From assembly GCA_019637635.1 (NCBI GenBank), contig JAHBVI010000042.1, positions 1-50,304 on the forward strand: DNA of 50,304 nucleotides, read 5' to 3'. The stretch comes from Anaerolineae bacterium. GTDB taxonomy: Bacteria; Chloroflexota; Anaerolineae; Promineifilales; Promineifilaceae. Shown here piece by piece: positions 24,201-33,581 of this stretch; the stretch's first letter is position 1, and each line of letters starts with the position of its first letter. Position numbers and translations under genes: made by a program. Below the pieces are notes generated by a model. It ran no database searches. It saw only the letters and a list, made by a program, of their open reading frames with translations, and was not told the DNA's origin.

Positions 24201-26140
24201 AGGATGGCCACAGCCGTGTTCTGCTTTTTACGCTGCCAGAATTTGCTCGAATGAGAGAACTCGTTGTGGGCCTTTGGTGTTTGTGGGCGTGTCAGGTTAG
24301 CCGGATCAAACAGACCCAGGCCATTGTCCAATGTGGGCAGTTCCAAAGGTTGCGCCAGAATGGTTTGGGCTGCTGCTTTTTCGGAGCCGCTGGAACCAAC
24401 ATCACCCTCCTGAACGATCCCCAAACGCTGCTGACACTCTTTCACCTGGCGGTCGGCCCACATCATCTCCCGCAATAGTTCCAGGCCAGCCTGCCGCTGC
24501 AATTCATGGGCGCTCTTTAACAGGCGGTCTGCACTGGCTATCGCATCCTTGTCTGTCTGGTTGAGTAAGATTTGCAAAACACCACGCCGTAAATCCGCCG
24601 CTTTACGGGTGAGGAACTCTTCCAATGTGGCCACCTCTTCAGGAGAAAGGCGCAATTCTTGAACACATTGGAAAGCCAAAGCACGCACATCCCGGCTTTT
24701 GTCACCCAACATGTCCAGCAATGCCTGGCAACTTTCCGGCGAATGAAAACCTGTCTCTTGCAACGCCGCCAACGTTTGGCGACGAGCGACCGAGTCCATG
24801 ATGGACAGATGAGGCAACAACCGTTCCGGCGGCTGTATACCCGTTTGCACCATCAACCGGCCAATCTGGCTGCGATCCACTTTGGGCGTGAGCCAGGGCC
24901 AAACCAGGGCGGGCAGCGTTTTGGGTTTGGCGGGGAAGTGCGGCACGGCCGTTTCCAATTGGGCAAATAATGCCGGGTGTTGGGCACGGCCGTTAAACCC
25001 TTCCAGCGCTGTCACCGCCAGATGCAGGTCAGGATCGGCAAGAATTGGCAACAAAACCTCATCCGCCGCAGATTCGCGCACCCGGCTTAAAAAGCGGGAG
25101 GCCATAAACCGGATTTCCCGCTTATCATGCTGGCAAAGCTGCGCCGCCTGCGGCACAACAGGATCAATATCCTGGAATCCTTGGGCACATAAGGCCAGGT
25201 AAACCCCTTGCGGATCATCCCCAGACAAGGCGGCCGCACAGGTTGTTTCGTCCTGTAAAAAGGTGTTGAGTTCCGACAAAATCCGCCTGATGCTGCCGGT
25301 ATCTTCTACCGTGGACCCAAAATCAAACCAGACATCTACGGCGCGAACGATGCTGTTAAAGCGCACCAGATTGTGTTCAACAATCAATTGCACCATGCGC
25401 CGAAAAGCAGCGGGGTGCGCCAGATCAATATATTCTACAATCGCCTGGCGCAATCCCTCTTCGCGTTGGGCAGCCAACAACAGTTGCTCCACCACTTCCC
25501 AGCCACGGGGTCGGGAGGCGGTCAGTAAGGCGATGATAATGTAGCGGCCAAACTGGCCCTCTGTTTCTCGATCCAGGGCTATGTTCACCAACGTATCAAA
25601 CACCTGCTCGCCAACTTCACCTCCGCCATCAATGGCTGCCGCCAATAACAGACCAATATCCTCGGCCGCCCACTGCAATTGTGGCTCGTGCCCGGCCAAT
25701 AAGGCCAGTTGTGACACAGTTAGATCATACCCGTTGAGAAAAAGAGCCACCCGATTAAGCCAATAGGTCTGCCGGTCAAGGGCCACTGACGGCCGTTGCG
25801 GCGCTCGGAACGCCCGGCGTGGATAAATCTGATAAGGTAATTGTCTTTGCAACTCCCAGGCAGCATGTGCATAGGGGGCATATTGGGGCAGAACGGCCGT
25901 TAACACCTGTTCTCTTTGAACCGCGCTTAACTGGCCTAAAGAATGAGCAGCACGCCACTGCGTATTATTTGCCAGGTTGTAATCTTGAATGGCTTTACCT
26001 GATGCGTTCAGTTTTAGCAGGCCATACCCAATGACCTGCAACTCGTTTGGCAACTGGCGCACGTTGCCGCGGCGCAGGTCGCGCCAATTTTCGCGGTAAA
26101 ATTCAAACAATGGCGAAAGCGTATGCGGTTGGGGCATCAT
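21236..26140 (-). CDS. Giant DUF4132-family protein with HEAT-like repeats
   Basis: 1634 residues. The first 650 are alpha-helical repeats of HEAT type (for example LLPILADPDLHLAVTALEGF and LLDMLGDKSRDVRALAFQCV). The DUF4132 region lies around 1250-1440 (FRELYVLTPAERDTRIYSLR). A C-terminal domain at about 1480-1634 (SEVMRDLDLVVSVAHAGGV, HLGSGVVHQRPGNYICIVP) matches what I recall as the companion domain of DUF4132 proteins (MolR-like). No signal or membrane segment, so probably cytosolic. Function unknown. It follows a small partner gene by 7 nt. Confidence 0.78.
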   Translation of the reverse strand: MMPQPHTLSPLFEFYRENWRDLRRGNVRQLPNELQVIGYGLLKLNASGKAIQDYNLANNTQWRAAHSLGQLSAVQREQVLTAVLPQYAPYAHAAWELQRQLPYQIYPRRAFRAPQRPSVALDRQTYWLNRVALFLNGYDLTVSQLALLAGHEPQLQWAAEDIGLLLAAAIDGGGEVGEQVFDTLVNIALDRETEGQFGRYIIIALLTASRPRGWEVVEQLLLAAQREEGLRQAIVEYIDLAHPAAFRRMVQLIVEHNLVRFNSIVRAVDVWFDFGSTVEDTGSIRRILSELNTFLQDETTCAAALSGDDPQGVYLALCAQGFQDIDPVVPQAAQLCQHDKREIRFMASRFLSRVRESAADEVLLPILADPDLHLAVTALEGFNGRAQHPALFAQLETAVPHFPAKPKTLPALVWPWLTPKVDRSQIGRLMVQTGIQPPERLLPHLSIMDSVARRQTLAALQETGFHSPESCQALLDMLGDKSRDVRALAFQCVQELRLSPEEVATLEEFLTRKAADLRRGVLQILLNQTDKDAIASADRLLKSAHELQRQAGLELLREMMWADRQVKECQQRLGIVQEGDVGSSGSEKAAAQTILAQPLELPTLDNGLGLFDPANLTRPQTPKAHNEFSHSSKFWQRKKQNTAVAILESLRDTIALYAETPAHYTTPWGQEKDELLGMLSGSLGVMDRRNTDAGNVVLLFSEVWLKWWETSPFREDGGFALLQTLAAIWNWGYLGIEYRWQTELNKELFGDVYAASKNYSAFLLREIIGWLILQYPPPGAARYLLDATEHTFVLLKQKGVERGNWPQVHSSGWGGVAEWYRAVLPGEWADADYVRYFRLLLWFAKQDGERFTEYGHFRPPLDILMCAYHAGGATDADVVDHLIGKRIVTNYGNAFHDLRQVSGRKPQPTPFFQSIPDPALQANVQRIRERILEIELRRGEMPTAASDPALALHYAGDGRTLLALLTALGKESVARGWTWTSDRTSKQYVYSHLIRATFPGEADALEAFAAQAKPLKFTPKRWVEIAFFAPQWAQHIETVLGWSLFAEAIWWFHAHTKDQSWHVDQELRAQWASEISQRTPLTANELLEGAVDVAWFWRVYDEIGDERWWLLDNAAKYASGGNGHVRARLFANAMLGRVEQGELSSRMLQKRYQDGARALGLLPLPAGDGRESELLSRYLALQEFVRTGRKFGSQRRTNEKLAAQIGMENLARTAGYADPQRLEWAMEREAVADLSNGPVTVTVEDVTVTLAIDFLSQPQIEVESNGRPLKAVPPKLKKHPDIQTLTDRKQAIKWQASRMRQSLEQAMCRGDWFTAVELQSMLTHPVLKPMLMDLLFIGEVLIGFPTADGLQLEGMAGQMQAIPDNALLRLAHPYDLWQTGEWHRWQHDCFRRERIQPFKQLFRELYVLTPAERDTRIYSLRYAGQQVQPRQAVALLGARNWVVHYEEGVTRTFHEAQITATFTVDVGFLTPADVGLTTLNQVIFTRRGEWQPLPLETIPPRIFSEVMRDLDLVVSVAHAGGVDPEATASTTEMRGNLVRETAELLKLSNVQVTDKLVLIEGKLNNYSIHLGSGVVHQRPGNYICIVPVHAQQRGRIFLPFVDDDPKTAEIIAKVILLARDDKIKDPTILQQIRR

Positions 26141-26147
26141 GGTTGGC

Positions 26148-26582
26148 TCATCCCCCTGCCAGGGCTACCAGACGAATGAGGGTTATATCGCTGTCTGGCA
26201 AGAGGTAAACGGCATCGTCCAGGTCTTCATATTGACGGCCGTCTACAAACAGAAAAAACAATCCATCCACAAACGCCTGCAAAGCGGTATCTACCGCCTG
26301 TTCATCGTTGGCAAACTGCGGCGCCCGCTCGCCAGAATCAATTTTCCCACGCCTGGCCCCCGCGTTGATCGCCTCTGCCGAAAGCACCTGGAACAGAGTG
26401 ACGGCCGTCTGGCGTTCATTAAAATCCCTCACCTGCTGCTGCACCAGAAATGTGAGCAGGTCACGCACCGTCTTTTGCCCGCCAGCGCGGGGCAGATCAT
26501 GGGGGAAAGGAATAACTGCTTGGGGCAATAATGGTTGTGGTTTTCCTGGCTGTTTAACTTGAATGGTTAAGGTTGCGGACAT
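26148..26582 (-). CDS. Small partner protein of the DUF4132 gene
   Basis: 144 residues from ATG 26582 (GAAGGTAG 6 nt upstream). It begins SATLTIQVKQPG, has a helical middle (TVRDLLTFLVQQQVRDFNER) and ends DSDITLIRLVALAGG, where the pattern resembles a ubiquitin-like or beta-grasp end. I recall similar proteins beside DUF4132 genes but know no function. The 7-nt spacing shows a two-gene operon. Confidence 0.68.
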   Translation of the reverse strand: MSATLTIQVKQPGKPQPLLPQAVIPFPHDLPRAGGQKTVRDLLTFLVQQQVRDFNERQTAVTLFQVLSAEAINAGARRGKIDSGERAPQFANDEQAVDTALQAFVDGLFFLFVDGRQYEDLDDAVYLLPDSDITLIRLVALAGG

Positions 26583-26874
26583 TTTTCTACCTTCTTTGTG
26601 AAACAACAGAATTGTACTAGAAATCTTGTTCTAAACAATAGCACGATCATAGCCATCATTCATAAAGCAAACGAAGGCTGTTATCATTAGTCATGTGAAG
26701 AGTTACTTGAACTTTTACGGCCGTTAGACTAAAGTGTGGCGCAATGATAACCGGAGCAATGAGATGGCAGAATCAACAGAGTTGCTGCTACCTATCAAAG
26801 AGCAAAATTCCTTGTGGCAGACTTCTCGAAACGACATGTAGCGTGTGTTACAATGGGGTATCAGGAGCAAAAAT
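26583..26874. other. Promoter region between the DUF4132 operon and the second Hic pair
   Basis: About 290 bases serving divergent operons. A 25-codon open frame (26764-26841, MAESTELLLPIKEQ...) looks like the front of a truncated gene and may be a remnant. A TTACAAT sequence (about 26847-26853) upstream of the AGGAG site is the likely -10 box for hicB. One ACGGCCGT lies near 26718. Confidence 0.4.
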
Positions 26875-27099
26875 ATGACCTATAAAGCCACCATTATTAT
26901 TGAAAAAGATGAACATGGGTATTATGCCTATGCCCCCGAACTGACAGGTTGCCAGACAGAAGGAAATTCCCTGGACGAGGTAATGGTCAACATTCAAGAG
27001 GCCGTTGAACTGTATTTAGAGACCATGACCGAAGATGAAATCAGGCAAACCCTCAGCAGTTCAGTACTCACCACAACTCTGGAGATAGCCATTGCCTAA
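26875..27099 (+). CDS. hicB: HicB-type antitoxin (short form)
   Basis: 74 residues starting MTYKATIIIEKDEHGYYAYA then PELTGCQTEGNSLDEVMVNIQEAV, the typical HicB fold. It has no C-terminal DNA-binding domain, unlike the HicB at 303. AGGAG lies 9 nt before ATG 26875; an in-frame upstream start at 26845 lacks a site. The gene is first in its operon, with the toxin second. Confidence 0.88.
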   Translation: MTYKATIIIEKDEHGYYAYAPELTGCQTEGNSLDEVMVNIQEAVELYLETMTEDEIRQTLSSSVLTTTLEIAIA

Positions 27100-27292
27100 A
27101 CAGCCACGCATCACAGCCAAAGAAGCCGAAGCTTTGCTGCTGGAAGCGGGTTTTACGTTGGTGCGCACAAAAGGCAGCCATCACATCTACATGCGAAATA
27201 CAAGCAGGGTCGTCGTTCCTTTTCACAGTGGCAAAGTCTTGCATCCAAAAATCGTTAAACAAGTTTTCCAGGCAGTTGAAGCGAACGAATAA
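27092..27292 (+). CDS. hicA: HicA-type mRNA interferase toxin
   Basis: 66 residues. The HicA core is KEAEALLLEAGFTLVRTKGS followed by HHIYMR, with the catalytic His of the GSHH motif. The likely start is TTG 27092, overlapping the hicB stop by 8 nt, so expression is coupled and weak, as expected for a toxin. AT-rich, without ACGGCCGT. Confidence 0.86.
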   Translation: MPKQPRITAKEAEALLLEAGFTLVRTKGSHHIYMRNTSRVVVPFHSGKVLHPKIVKQVFQAVEANE

Positions 27293-27295
27293 TTT

Positions 27296-30200
27296 CTACC
27301 CCCACGCACACAAGGCTTGCAAATACGCGGCCGAGCCGTCGCGGAGCCAGCCGTCGAGTTGGGCAACGTCTTTCAACTGCTGCCCCCGCTGGCGGGGTAC
27401 TACCAGGTAGTGGCATTTCAGTTCCGGCACGGCCGTCATGTCCCCCCACAACTTTTCAAACTGCGCCACCGGGAAGATGTCTTCCTGCCCTTTGCCCCAC
27501 CACTTTTTCACATCTTTCAGGGTGATGTAGGTGGGCATCCGCGCCGCCATCTGGCGCACGGCCGTCGCCACCTTCACCCCATCCGCCAGATCCGCCCGGC
27601 CCAGCCCAAATACAGCCAATAACTGGTCAATGTCCAGCCACATCGTGTTCGAGTTGTAGTAGCTTAGGGCAAACTCCACCTCCTCGTGGGGTAAGGCCAG
27701 CCCTTCAATCAGGCGGACACAGCCGTCAATCCGCGCCAGCCCGCCACCGCGATCCTCAATGCGCCGGGTGATCACCTCGGCCGTCAGCGCCGCACCGGAA
27801 GCCAGATGCGCCCCCAACACGGCCGGGTCTACGTTCGCCCCCAACGTGTCAATGTTGTGCACCATCAGTGTGCGCAGCGACGGCCGTGCCGCCATCAATT
27901 CCCGCAGCACCCCATTCAGCAGCAAATTGGGAATCTCATACCAGTGCCCCACCGGATGCAGACATTGGCGTGGCAAATTGTCGGTGTAATCGCCGCCCTC
28001 GCCCATGCTTTGCGCCCAGCCAATCAGCGCGTTGTGCAGGCTCTCGCGCACCTTTTGGGCCTGCTCATCGAGCAACTGCTGCGGCATCTCCTCCCAGGCA
28101 AAACGCAAATCCCGCGCCATGGGAATGAGCCGCAGCCCCACTGACCGCCCCGGCGAGAGATACAGCGGGCCGTCATAGCCATAATTCCCTTCCGCCTGCA
28201 AAAAGTTGGCAATCGGGTCATGGGTCAGGTAGCTGGTGGTGATGATATGCGGCAAATCCGCGCCCACCAACCGGCCGATCTGGCGGCTCTTGGCTAAATG
28301 TACCTCGATGAATGTGCGGTGACGGCCGTTCAACTCCACAAATGGATTAAGCGCCTTCACCACCCCCGCCCCGTGTGTCCAGCGACTGCCGGCCCCGCCC
28401 GCCAGCGAGACCACCGCCACCGCCCCATCGGCCAGCGCGGCCAGCCCGCGTTCCCGAAAATGGGCGGGCGTCTGGCCGGTCACATCCTGCACATCGCCTG
28501 GTTGCACATCTTCAATCAGGCTGCGCACCGGCAGCCGGTTTTGCGCCAGGCCAATCCGCCCGGCGCGCAAATCGCTGCGAATCTGCTCATGTTGGATGCG
28601 GTCAAAGCCATTTTCGGCCAGCAGCGTCTCCAGGCTCTTGCCCGTTTGCGCTCCTTCCACCGCGCCGGGCAGCAGCCGGTCGAACAACGCCTGCACTGTG
28701 CCCCCCAGTTCCGGCCGGGTGCGGGAGGCGGCGGCAAAATGGTCTAATTCGGCGCGGCGGGTGGGCGGCAGTTCCCAGGCGTCTTTGCGCAGCAGGGCGG
28801 GCACGGTGAGCGTGTAATAGTGCGGCGGCATGAGGGCGGCATCCCCGCTCAGCCACTCGGCCCAGGTGCCGCGCTCGTTGATGGCAAAGTCATACACCAC
28901 CGGCTCCATGGCAAAGGGCACGGCCGTTTCCAACCCTCGTTTAGTCTGGCTCATAATCGTTTGCAGGCGGTCTTGCGCTTCGGCCTTGCGCCCTGGCGCA
29001 AAAATAAAACCCATGCCGCCGCCGGCCATACCGCCCAACATCCAGAAGCCCCAAAAATCCGCGCCAAATTCGGCTTGCACCTGGCGGATCAGTTCGTCGG
29101 TGTAGCGGTTGCCCGCCCAGGGGATGATGGCCCGGATGGGGCCGTGAAAGTTGCGATGGGTGGCCGCACCAATGGCAGGTACATCACCGGCCCGCAGATG
29201 GGCCACCACTTCATCGTAAATGTGGATGGCGGTCTGACGGCCGTGCCACTCCGCCGCCGAGCGCAGCAAATACTTCTCCGTCACCATCTCCAAAATGGGG
29301 CCAACATCCTGGGCCATGCCGCCATGCACCAGCACCAGGCTCTCCTGTAACGCCTGCCGTGTGGCCGGGGTCACTTCGTCCAGGGTGAGAATGTGATGCC
29401 CCGGCAGCAGCCGCCCGCGGCTGATCTCCCATTCCGGGTCGCCCTCAGCCGCCAGTTCGCCGTGAATCATCTTCATGCCCGGCCAGACGCCGCCGGAATC
29501 TTGCCAGCCGCCACCCGACCCGGCCAGCCATTCACCCAAAATCGCCCGCGCCGCCACCAGCCGCCGCTCCGCTTCGCTCAGTTGGCCGGTCAGCGACTGC
29601 GCCTGCCCGGTGGCCCGCATACAGACGGTGATCAGGCAGGCAAGCAAATTGGTGGAAACGGCCAGCCGCGACCCTTTGGGGATACCGTTGACGCTGCTGA
29701 CCAGTTCAAAACCGCGCCCCGGCCCGACCAGTTGCGCCAGCAAGTCGCCGAGCGGCTGCCCGGCCCCTTCCATACCCGGCGGCACAATACCGGCGGCAAT
29801 GATGGCCGCTTTGAGCAGCCCCAGGTAATCGCGGGCAAAGTCGAAAATTTCGTCGAGGGTGGTGATCACGGCCGTAGCCCCCAAATCCACACTCGTCAAC
29901 CGGATCACCGGCTCATCAATCACCCGGAAATAGGCTTCGACCGGTGGTTTGGGGGTAGTGCCTGGCACGGGGTTTAAGTCATTGGCCTGCCCAGGTGGTC
30001 TTACCCCGTGCCAGGCACTACTTTCGCGTACCGCCAGATCAATAGAAACATTGAGAACCCGCGCGCCTTCGGGGAAGTCCATGCCCAGGAAGAAGATGTC
30101 GCTCCAGCCAGAGTGGGTGAGGTCCATGCGCACGGGTGTACTCTCGCGCAGAATGGGAAACAGGCCGTTGCTGGTCTGGCACAATTCCGGCCGAATACGC

Positions 30201-30667
30201 AGCGGATGGTCGGCGGGATGGCCGGCGCGGAACATCCACTGGTTGCCGCGCACGGTGCGCACACTGCGCCGCACCTGGTCGGCCAATGTCTGGAAGCCCA
30301 GCCGGTGATAGGCGGCGGCTAACGCGCTGGCAATGGCGTCGTTGGGGCCGTCGGCCGTTTGCTGCGCCAGGAAGCTGTCTATGGCCTCGGCAAAACGGCG
30401 GTTGAGCAGATGCTCGTAACCGGCGTAGGGGATGTGCCCTTTGCCGGGCAGCCCGGCCTTTGGCGGCAGGTGAAAGCGGTAAATGGCATAGAGGAAAAAG
30501 AGCGCCCGCACCCGCTCATACAGGTTGTCCCGTTCACGGCGGAATTTGTCCAGGGCGGCACATTCGGCCAGCAATTCGGGCAGGGTGGCTGCCTGGCAAA
30601 AGTCATCCAGGGAACGGTTACGGGTGTGGGGGTCTACGGCCGTGATAATCTCAATCAATTTGCTCAT
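27296..30667 (-). CDS. Fusion of a GHMP-type sugar kinase and a nucleotidyltransferase
   Basis: 1123 residues. The N-terminal half (about 150-640) resembles sugar kinases of the GHMP family: the phosphate loop is degenerate ([14 protein letters not shown], near 325-338), followed by [15 protein letters not shown] near 386 as in L-fucokinases, and [10 protein letters not shown] near 546. The C-terminal half has a nucleotidyltransferase loop [19 protein letters not shown] near 759 and [17 protein letters not shown], as in UDP-sugar pyrophosphorylases. This suggests salvage of a free sugar to an NDP-sugar, like fungal-to-bacterial FKP enzymes but with the two halves in reverse order. A REP palindrome is inserted in frame near residue 225. 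Confidence 0.75.
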   Translation of the reverse strand: MSKLIEIITAVDPHTRNRSLDDFCQAATLPELLAECAALDKFRRERDNLYERVRALFFLYAIYRFHLPPKAGLPGKGHIPYAGYEHLLNRRFAEAIDSFLAQQTADGPNDAIASALAAAYHRLGFQTLADQVRRSVRTVRGNQWMFRAGHPADHPLRIRPELCQTSNGLFPILRESTPVRMDLTHSGWSDIFFLGMDFPEGARVLNVSIDLAVRESSAWHGVRPPGQANDLNPVPGTTPKPPVEAYFRVIDEPVIRLTSVDLGATAVITTLDEIFDFARDYLGLLKAAIIAAGIVPPGMEGAGQPLGDLLAQLVGPGRGFELVSSVNGIPKGSRLAVSTNLLACLITVCMRATGQAQSLTGQLSEAERRLVAARAILGEWLAGSGGGWQDSGGVWPGMKMIHGELAAEGDPEWEISRGRLLPGHHILTLDEVTPATRQALQESLVLVHGGMAQDVGPILEMVTEKYLLRSAAEWHGRQTAIHIYDEVVAHLRAGDVPAIGAATHRNFHGPIRAIIPWAGNRYTDELIRQVQAEFGADFWGFWMLGGMAGGGMGFIFAPGRKAEAQDRLQTIMSQTKRGLETAVPFAMEPVVYDFAINERGTWAEWLSGDAALMPPHYYTLTVPALLRKDAWELPPTRRAELDHFAAASRTRPELGGTVQALFDRLLPGAVEGAQTGKSLETLLAENGFDRIQHEQIRSDLRAGRIGLAQNRLPVRSLIEDVQPGDVQDVTGQTPAHFRERGLAALADGAVAVVSLAGGAGSRWTHGAGVVKALNPFVELNGRHRTFIEVHLAKSRQIGRLVGADLPHIITTSYLTHDPIANFLQAEGNYGYDGPLYLSPGRSVGLRLIPMARDLRFAWEEMPQQLLDEQAQKVRESLHNALIGWAQSMGEGGDYTDNLPRQCLHPVGHWYEIPNLLLNGVLRELMAARPSLRTLMVHNIDTLGANVDPAVLGAHLASGAALTAEVITRRIEDRGGGLARIDGCVRLIEGLALPHEEVEFALSYYNSNTMWLDIDQLLAVFGLGRADLADGVKVATAVRQMAARMPTYITLKDVKKWWGKGQEDIFPVAQFEKLWGDMTAVPELKCHYLVVPRQRGQQLKDVAQLDGWLRDGSAAYLQALCAWG
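29955..30021. repeat. REP palindrome inserted in frame within a coding sequence
   Basis: Perfect 19-bp arms, GTAGTGCCTGGCACGGGGT (29955-29973) and its complement (30003-30021), with a 29-nt loop. The core equals that of the REPs next to the RAYT gene. On the coding strand it adds roughly [20 protein letters not shown] plus TT, without disrupting the reading frame of the kinase-nucleotidyltransferase fusion. Confidence 0.9.
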
Positions 30668-30689
30668 AGTTTACCTTGCCCGAGGGCCG

Positions 30690-30722
30690 GCTTTGGGCTT
30701 CGGACCTCGGATAACGGGTCAT
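30690..30722. repeat. Short CGGATAACGGGT-type repeat
   Basis: CTTCGGACCTCGGATAACGG and a flanking GAGGGCCGG stretch fill the 51-nt gap between the two sugar-activating genes. It is a short relative of the CGTAATCCGT repeats. Confidence 0.4.
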
Positions 30723-31573
30723 GAGTTGCCAGACTGCTGCCCGGCCAGCAGTTCCAATAACTGCGTTAATACCTGGTCACGGTCACGGCCGTGCAGCGCC
30801 AGCGCCATTTGTGCTGTCATCAGACCATACCGCGCTCCCAGGTCATAACGCCAATCCTGCTTTGCCAGCGCCAACACTTGCTCACCTTGCGCTAACTCAT
30901 GTAATGCCTGCGAAAGCGTCACCCGATTCGGAGTCTGCGCGGCCGCTAACAGGCGCCCTAATATCTCCATCACACCCGGCGTCAATACGTGCATGCCAAA
31001 AAAGCAGAGGTAATGCCCGGCCCGCAGTCCGGGCACAATCAACTGCTGCTCCGCCTCCGTAGGCGTCGGTTTTTCCATCACGGTATCTACCCGATACAGG
31101 TGGGCGCGGTTGGGCAACGGCCGTCCGCCCACCACGCCAAAATAGGGCAGCAAATGCTCGCGCGTTGCCTGCACCGCGGAAACAGTACACTCTTCTTGTG
31201 CTGCTATCTGCACCAATTGCCGGGCACACCCTTCATCCCCCCGACTGACGTAAATATGATCGCCCACCAGATGCAAAAACGGCATATCCGCCACAAAATC
31301 CCGCGCACACAACAGGGCGTGCCCATACCCCAACGGCTCCGGCTGGGGAATAAAATGGAGATGAGCAGCGTGATTCCCGGCAACGGCCGTCAGCGCCCCC
31401 TCATCTCCCGACCTCACCACCAATCCAATTTCCTCTACACCTGCCCGCTGCACCTCTTCTATGAGAATGCCCAACACCGACTTTTCAGCCCCATCCCGGT
31501 CAATCAGGGTTTGCAGCGGCAACGCCCGCTGTCCCCTGCCTGCCACCGTAACAACAGCCTTTGTGATTTTCAT
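30719..31573 (-). CDS. GalU-like sugar-1-phosphate nucleotidyltransferase
   Basis: 284 residues. It starts [18 protein letters not shown], the GalU-type nucleotide-binding loop, with the Lys of AEKSVL and the typical [21 protein letters not shown] and [10 protein letters not shown] blocks. GalU makes UDP-glucose from glucose 1-phosphate and UTP. This one is shorter than E. coli GalU (302) and its loop reads AGRGQR where AGLGTR is usual. It is followed by the kinase-nucleotidyltransferase fusion and preceded by an overlapping small ORF, so all three form an operon. It links to glucose 1-phosphate from glgP. Confidence 0.82.
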   Translation of the reverse strand: MKITKAVVTVAGRGQRALPLQTLIDRDGAEKSVLGILIEEVQRAGVEEIGLVVRSGDEGALTAVAGNHAAHLHFIPQPEPLGYGHALLCARDFVADMPFLHLVGDHIYVSRGDEGCARQLVQIAAQEECTVSAVQATREHLLPYFGVVGGRPLPNRAHLYRVDTVMEKPTPTEAEQQLIVPGLRAGHYLCFFGMHVLTPGVMEILGRLLAAAQTPNRVTLSQALHELAQGEQVLALAKQDWRYDLGARYGLMTAQMALALHGRDRDQVLTQLLELLAGQQSGNS

Positions 31574-31695
31574 TGATCCCTCGAGAGTAAATCTGCCAGC
31601 ATCTGGCTAACAGTTACAGACCCAATTGATAGACGCCCCAATTCTAACAGCCCAGGCCCAACTTTGGCGATAGCAGCCATGAGACTGTCTCGCAT
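31570..31695 (-). CDS. Small coupled ORF heading the sugar-activation operon
   Basis: 41 residues ([20 protein letters not shown] and then [21 protein letters not shown]). A strong AAGGTAGAG site lies 5 nt before ATG 31695, and the stop overlaps the GalU-like start (ATGA). These features support translation. The sequence is an amphipathic helix-like stretch and I recognise no family. An upstream in-frame extension to 31773 lacks a site. Confidence 0.6.
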   Translation of the reverse strand: MRDSLMAAIAKVGPGLLELGRLSIGSVTVSQMLADLLSRDQ

Positions 31696-31898
31696 GGTCT
31701 CTACCTTTTCAGTGTGGGCCTCCCGCGCTGGCGCGGTTCCACCAGTCGCCGACCACACCAGTACACAGCCCAACCCATCCCCGGATGGTTTTCGGACATT
31801 TTTTGGACGGCCGTTGGCTATACTGCCTGGTATATCGTATTTACTTCACCGCGCCATCTGGCCAGAGCGCCAGAGTGCAACCATCAGGAGAATCCAAC

Positions 31899-33503
31899 AT
31901 GTCTTTGACCAGAGCCAGTATTGTTAACCCGCGTCACCGCAAGCTGATTGCGTTCAGCCTCGTGGGCATCATCTGGGTGCTGGGGATGGCCGCATACGGC
32001 CGTTTCCCCCTCACCGGCCGCAGCGTTCACGCCGGCAGCCCCATCATCTACGTCCAGGCGACGGCGGCCGGCAATAACAGCGGCGATAGTTGGCAAAACG
32101 CCTACACCAGTTTGCAAACCGCCCTAAACAATGCCAGCAGCGGCCAGGAAATTTGGGTGGCTGCCGGGATATACAAACCAGCAGACGCAGCCAATGATCG
32201 GGCAGCCACGTTCGGGCTGAAAAGCGGCGTGGCCGTCTACGGCGGTTTTGCCGGTACGGAAACAGAGCGCAGTCAACGGGATTGGGAGAATAATCCCACC
32301 ATCCTGAGCGGCGATATTGATAATAATGACACCAACACGGCAGGGGTGGTGCTGGACTACAACCACATCGTGGGCAGCAATAGCTACCATGTCGTCACCG
32401 GCAGCAGCGCCAACAATACGGCCGTTCTGGACGGATTCATCATCACTGCCGGGCTGGCCAACAGCGAATCTGACGAAATGTGCCCTGGTGGGTGTGGCGG
32501 CGGCCTGTACATTCGGGGCGGCTCGCCGCGCTTGAGCAATCTCGTTTTTAGCGGCAGCCGCGCCGTCGAAAACGGCGGCGGTCTGTACAACTGGGAAAAC
32601 AGTCACCCCACCCTGTCAAACGTCACCTTCAGCGGCAATTATGCTTCCTGGGGCGGCGGCATCGCCAACTGGGGTGGCAACATCGTCCTCAACCAAGTCA
32701 CTTTCAGCCAAAACAAAGCCCACAATGAAGGCGGCGGCATGACCGGCTGGAGCAGCAACCCCGTCCTGACCAATGTCCGATTTATTGAGAACAGCGTCAC
32801 CTGGCGCGGCGGCGGCATGTATAATGACCGCGACACCACACCCATTCTGACCAACGTTATCTTTAGCGGCAACCAGGCCGATGAAGGGGGCGGTATGCTC
32901 AACTGGGATTACAGCAGTCCCATCTTGACCAACGTCATCTTCAGTGGCAACCATGCCAATAAAGGCGGGGGCATGTACAACTGGGACGGCAGCAGCCCTA
33001 TGCTGATCAATGTGACCTTTAGCGGCAATCGCGCCACCGGGTCTGGCGGCGGCATGTATAACGAGAGCTACAGCAACCCTCTTATCTATAACAGCATCTT
33101 CTGGCAAAATCAGGACAGCAGCGGCATGGGCACGGCCGTGGCCAGCATCACCAACTGGGAATCCGGCGCTTCAACCCCCCAGCCCACCATCCGCTACAGC
33201 CTGGTGCAGGGCTGCAACTCCGGCGGCGTGTGGGAAAGCGGCTGTGGCCTGGACAGCGGCAATAACCTGCCGGACACCGACCCGTTGTTCTACACCACCC
33301 CCAATCCGGCGCAGACGCCCACCACCGACGGCAATTTACGCCTGCAAGCCACCTCCCCGGCCATTAACGTGGGCAATAACAGCTACATTCCGGTGGGGGT
33401 AACAACAGACCTGGACGGCCGTCCGCGCATCGCCCAACTGACCGTAGACCTGGGTGCATACGAATACCTCACCCCCGTTTTTCTGCCCATCGTCATCCGC
33501 TGA
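31899..33503 (+). CDS. Secreted right-handed beta-helix (PMP-repeat) protein
   Basis: 534 residues from ATG 31899 (AGGAG 8 nt upstream). Residues 15-33 (KLIAFSLVGIIWVLGMAAY) are a signal or anchor segment. The body (about 50-440) is a pectin-lyase-like parallel beta-helix with at least seven rungs of the form LTNVIFSGNQADEGGGMLNW, as in polymorphic outer-membrane-protein repeats. The end LGAYEYLTPVFLPIVIR matches choice-of-anchor-type C-termini common in Chloroflexota secreted proteins. It is probably a surface or extracellular protein, perhaps binding polysaccharide. Confidence 0.85.
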   Translation: MSLTRASIVNPRHRKLIAFSLVGIIWVLGMAAYGRFPLTGRSVHAGSPIIYVQATAAGNNSGDSWQNAYTSLQTALNNASSGQEIWVAAGIYKPADAANDRAATFGLKSGVAVYGGFAGTETERSQRDWENNPTILSGDIDNNDTNTAGVVLDYNHIVGSNSYHVVTGSSANNTAVLDGFIITAGLANSESDEMCPGGCGGGLYIRGGSPRLSNLVFSGSRAVENGGGLYNWENSHPTLSNVTFSGNYASWGGGIANWGGNIVLNQVTFSQNKAHNEGGGMTGWSSNPVLTNVRFIENSVTWRGGGMYNDRDTTPILTNVIFSGNQADEGGGMLNWDYSSPILTNVIFSGNHANKGGGMYNWDGSSPMLINVTFSGNRATGSGGGMYNESYSNPLIYNSIFWQNQDSSGMGTAVASITNWESGASTPQPTIRYSLVQGCNSGGVWESGCGLDSGNNLPDTDPLFYTTPNPAQTPTTDGNLRLQATSPAINVGNNSYIPVGVTTDLDGRPRIAQLTVDLGAYEYLTPVFLPIVIR

Positions 33504-33540
33504 TTTTAACGCGCCAGGCGCAGGCAGTATTTTCAAGAAT

Positions 33541-33581
33541 TGATTGAGCCATTGGGGGTCAACTACCCAATGGCTCAATCA
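33541..33581. terminator. Bidirectional hairpin between convergent genes
   Basis: A perfect 16-bp stem, TGATTGAGCCATTGGG (33541-33556) and its complement (33566-33581), with loop GGTCAACTA. It lies between the beta-helix gene and the ABC-kinase gene and includes the latter's stop region. No long U-tract follows, so termination is inferred from position. Confidence 0.7.

Noticed and set aside
26764..26841. A 25-codon ORF before the second hicB
   Set aside because: It looks like a truncated gene start, with only a weak upstream site and no recognisable family.
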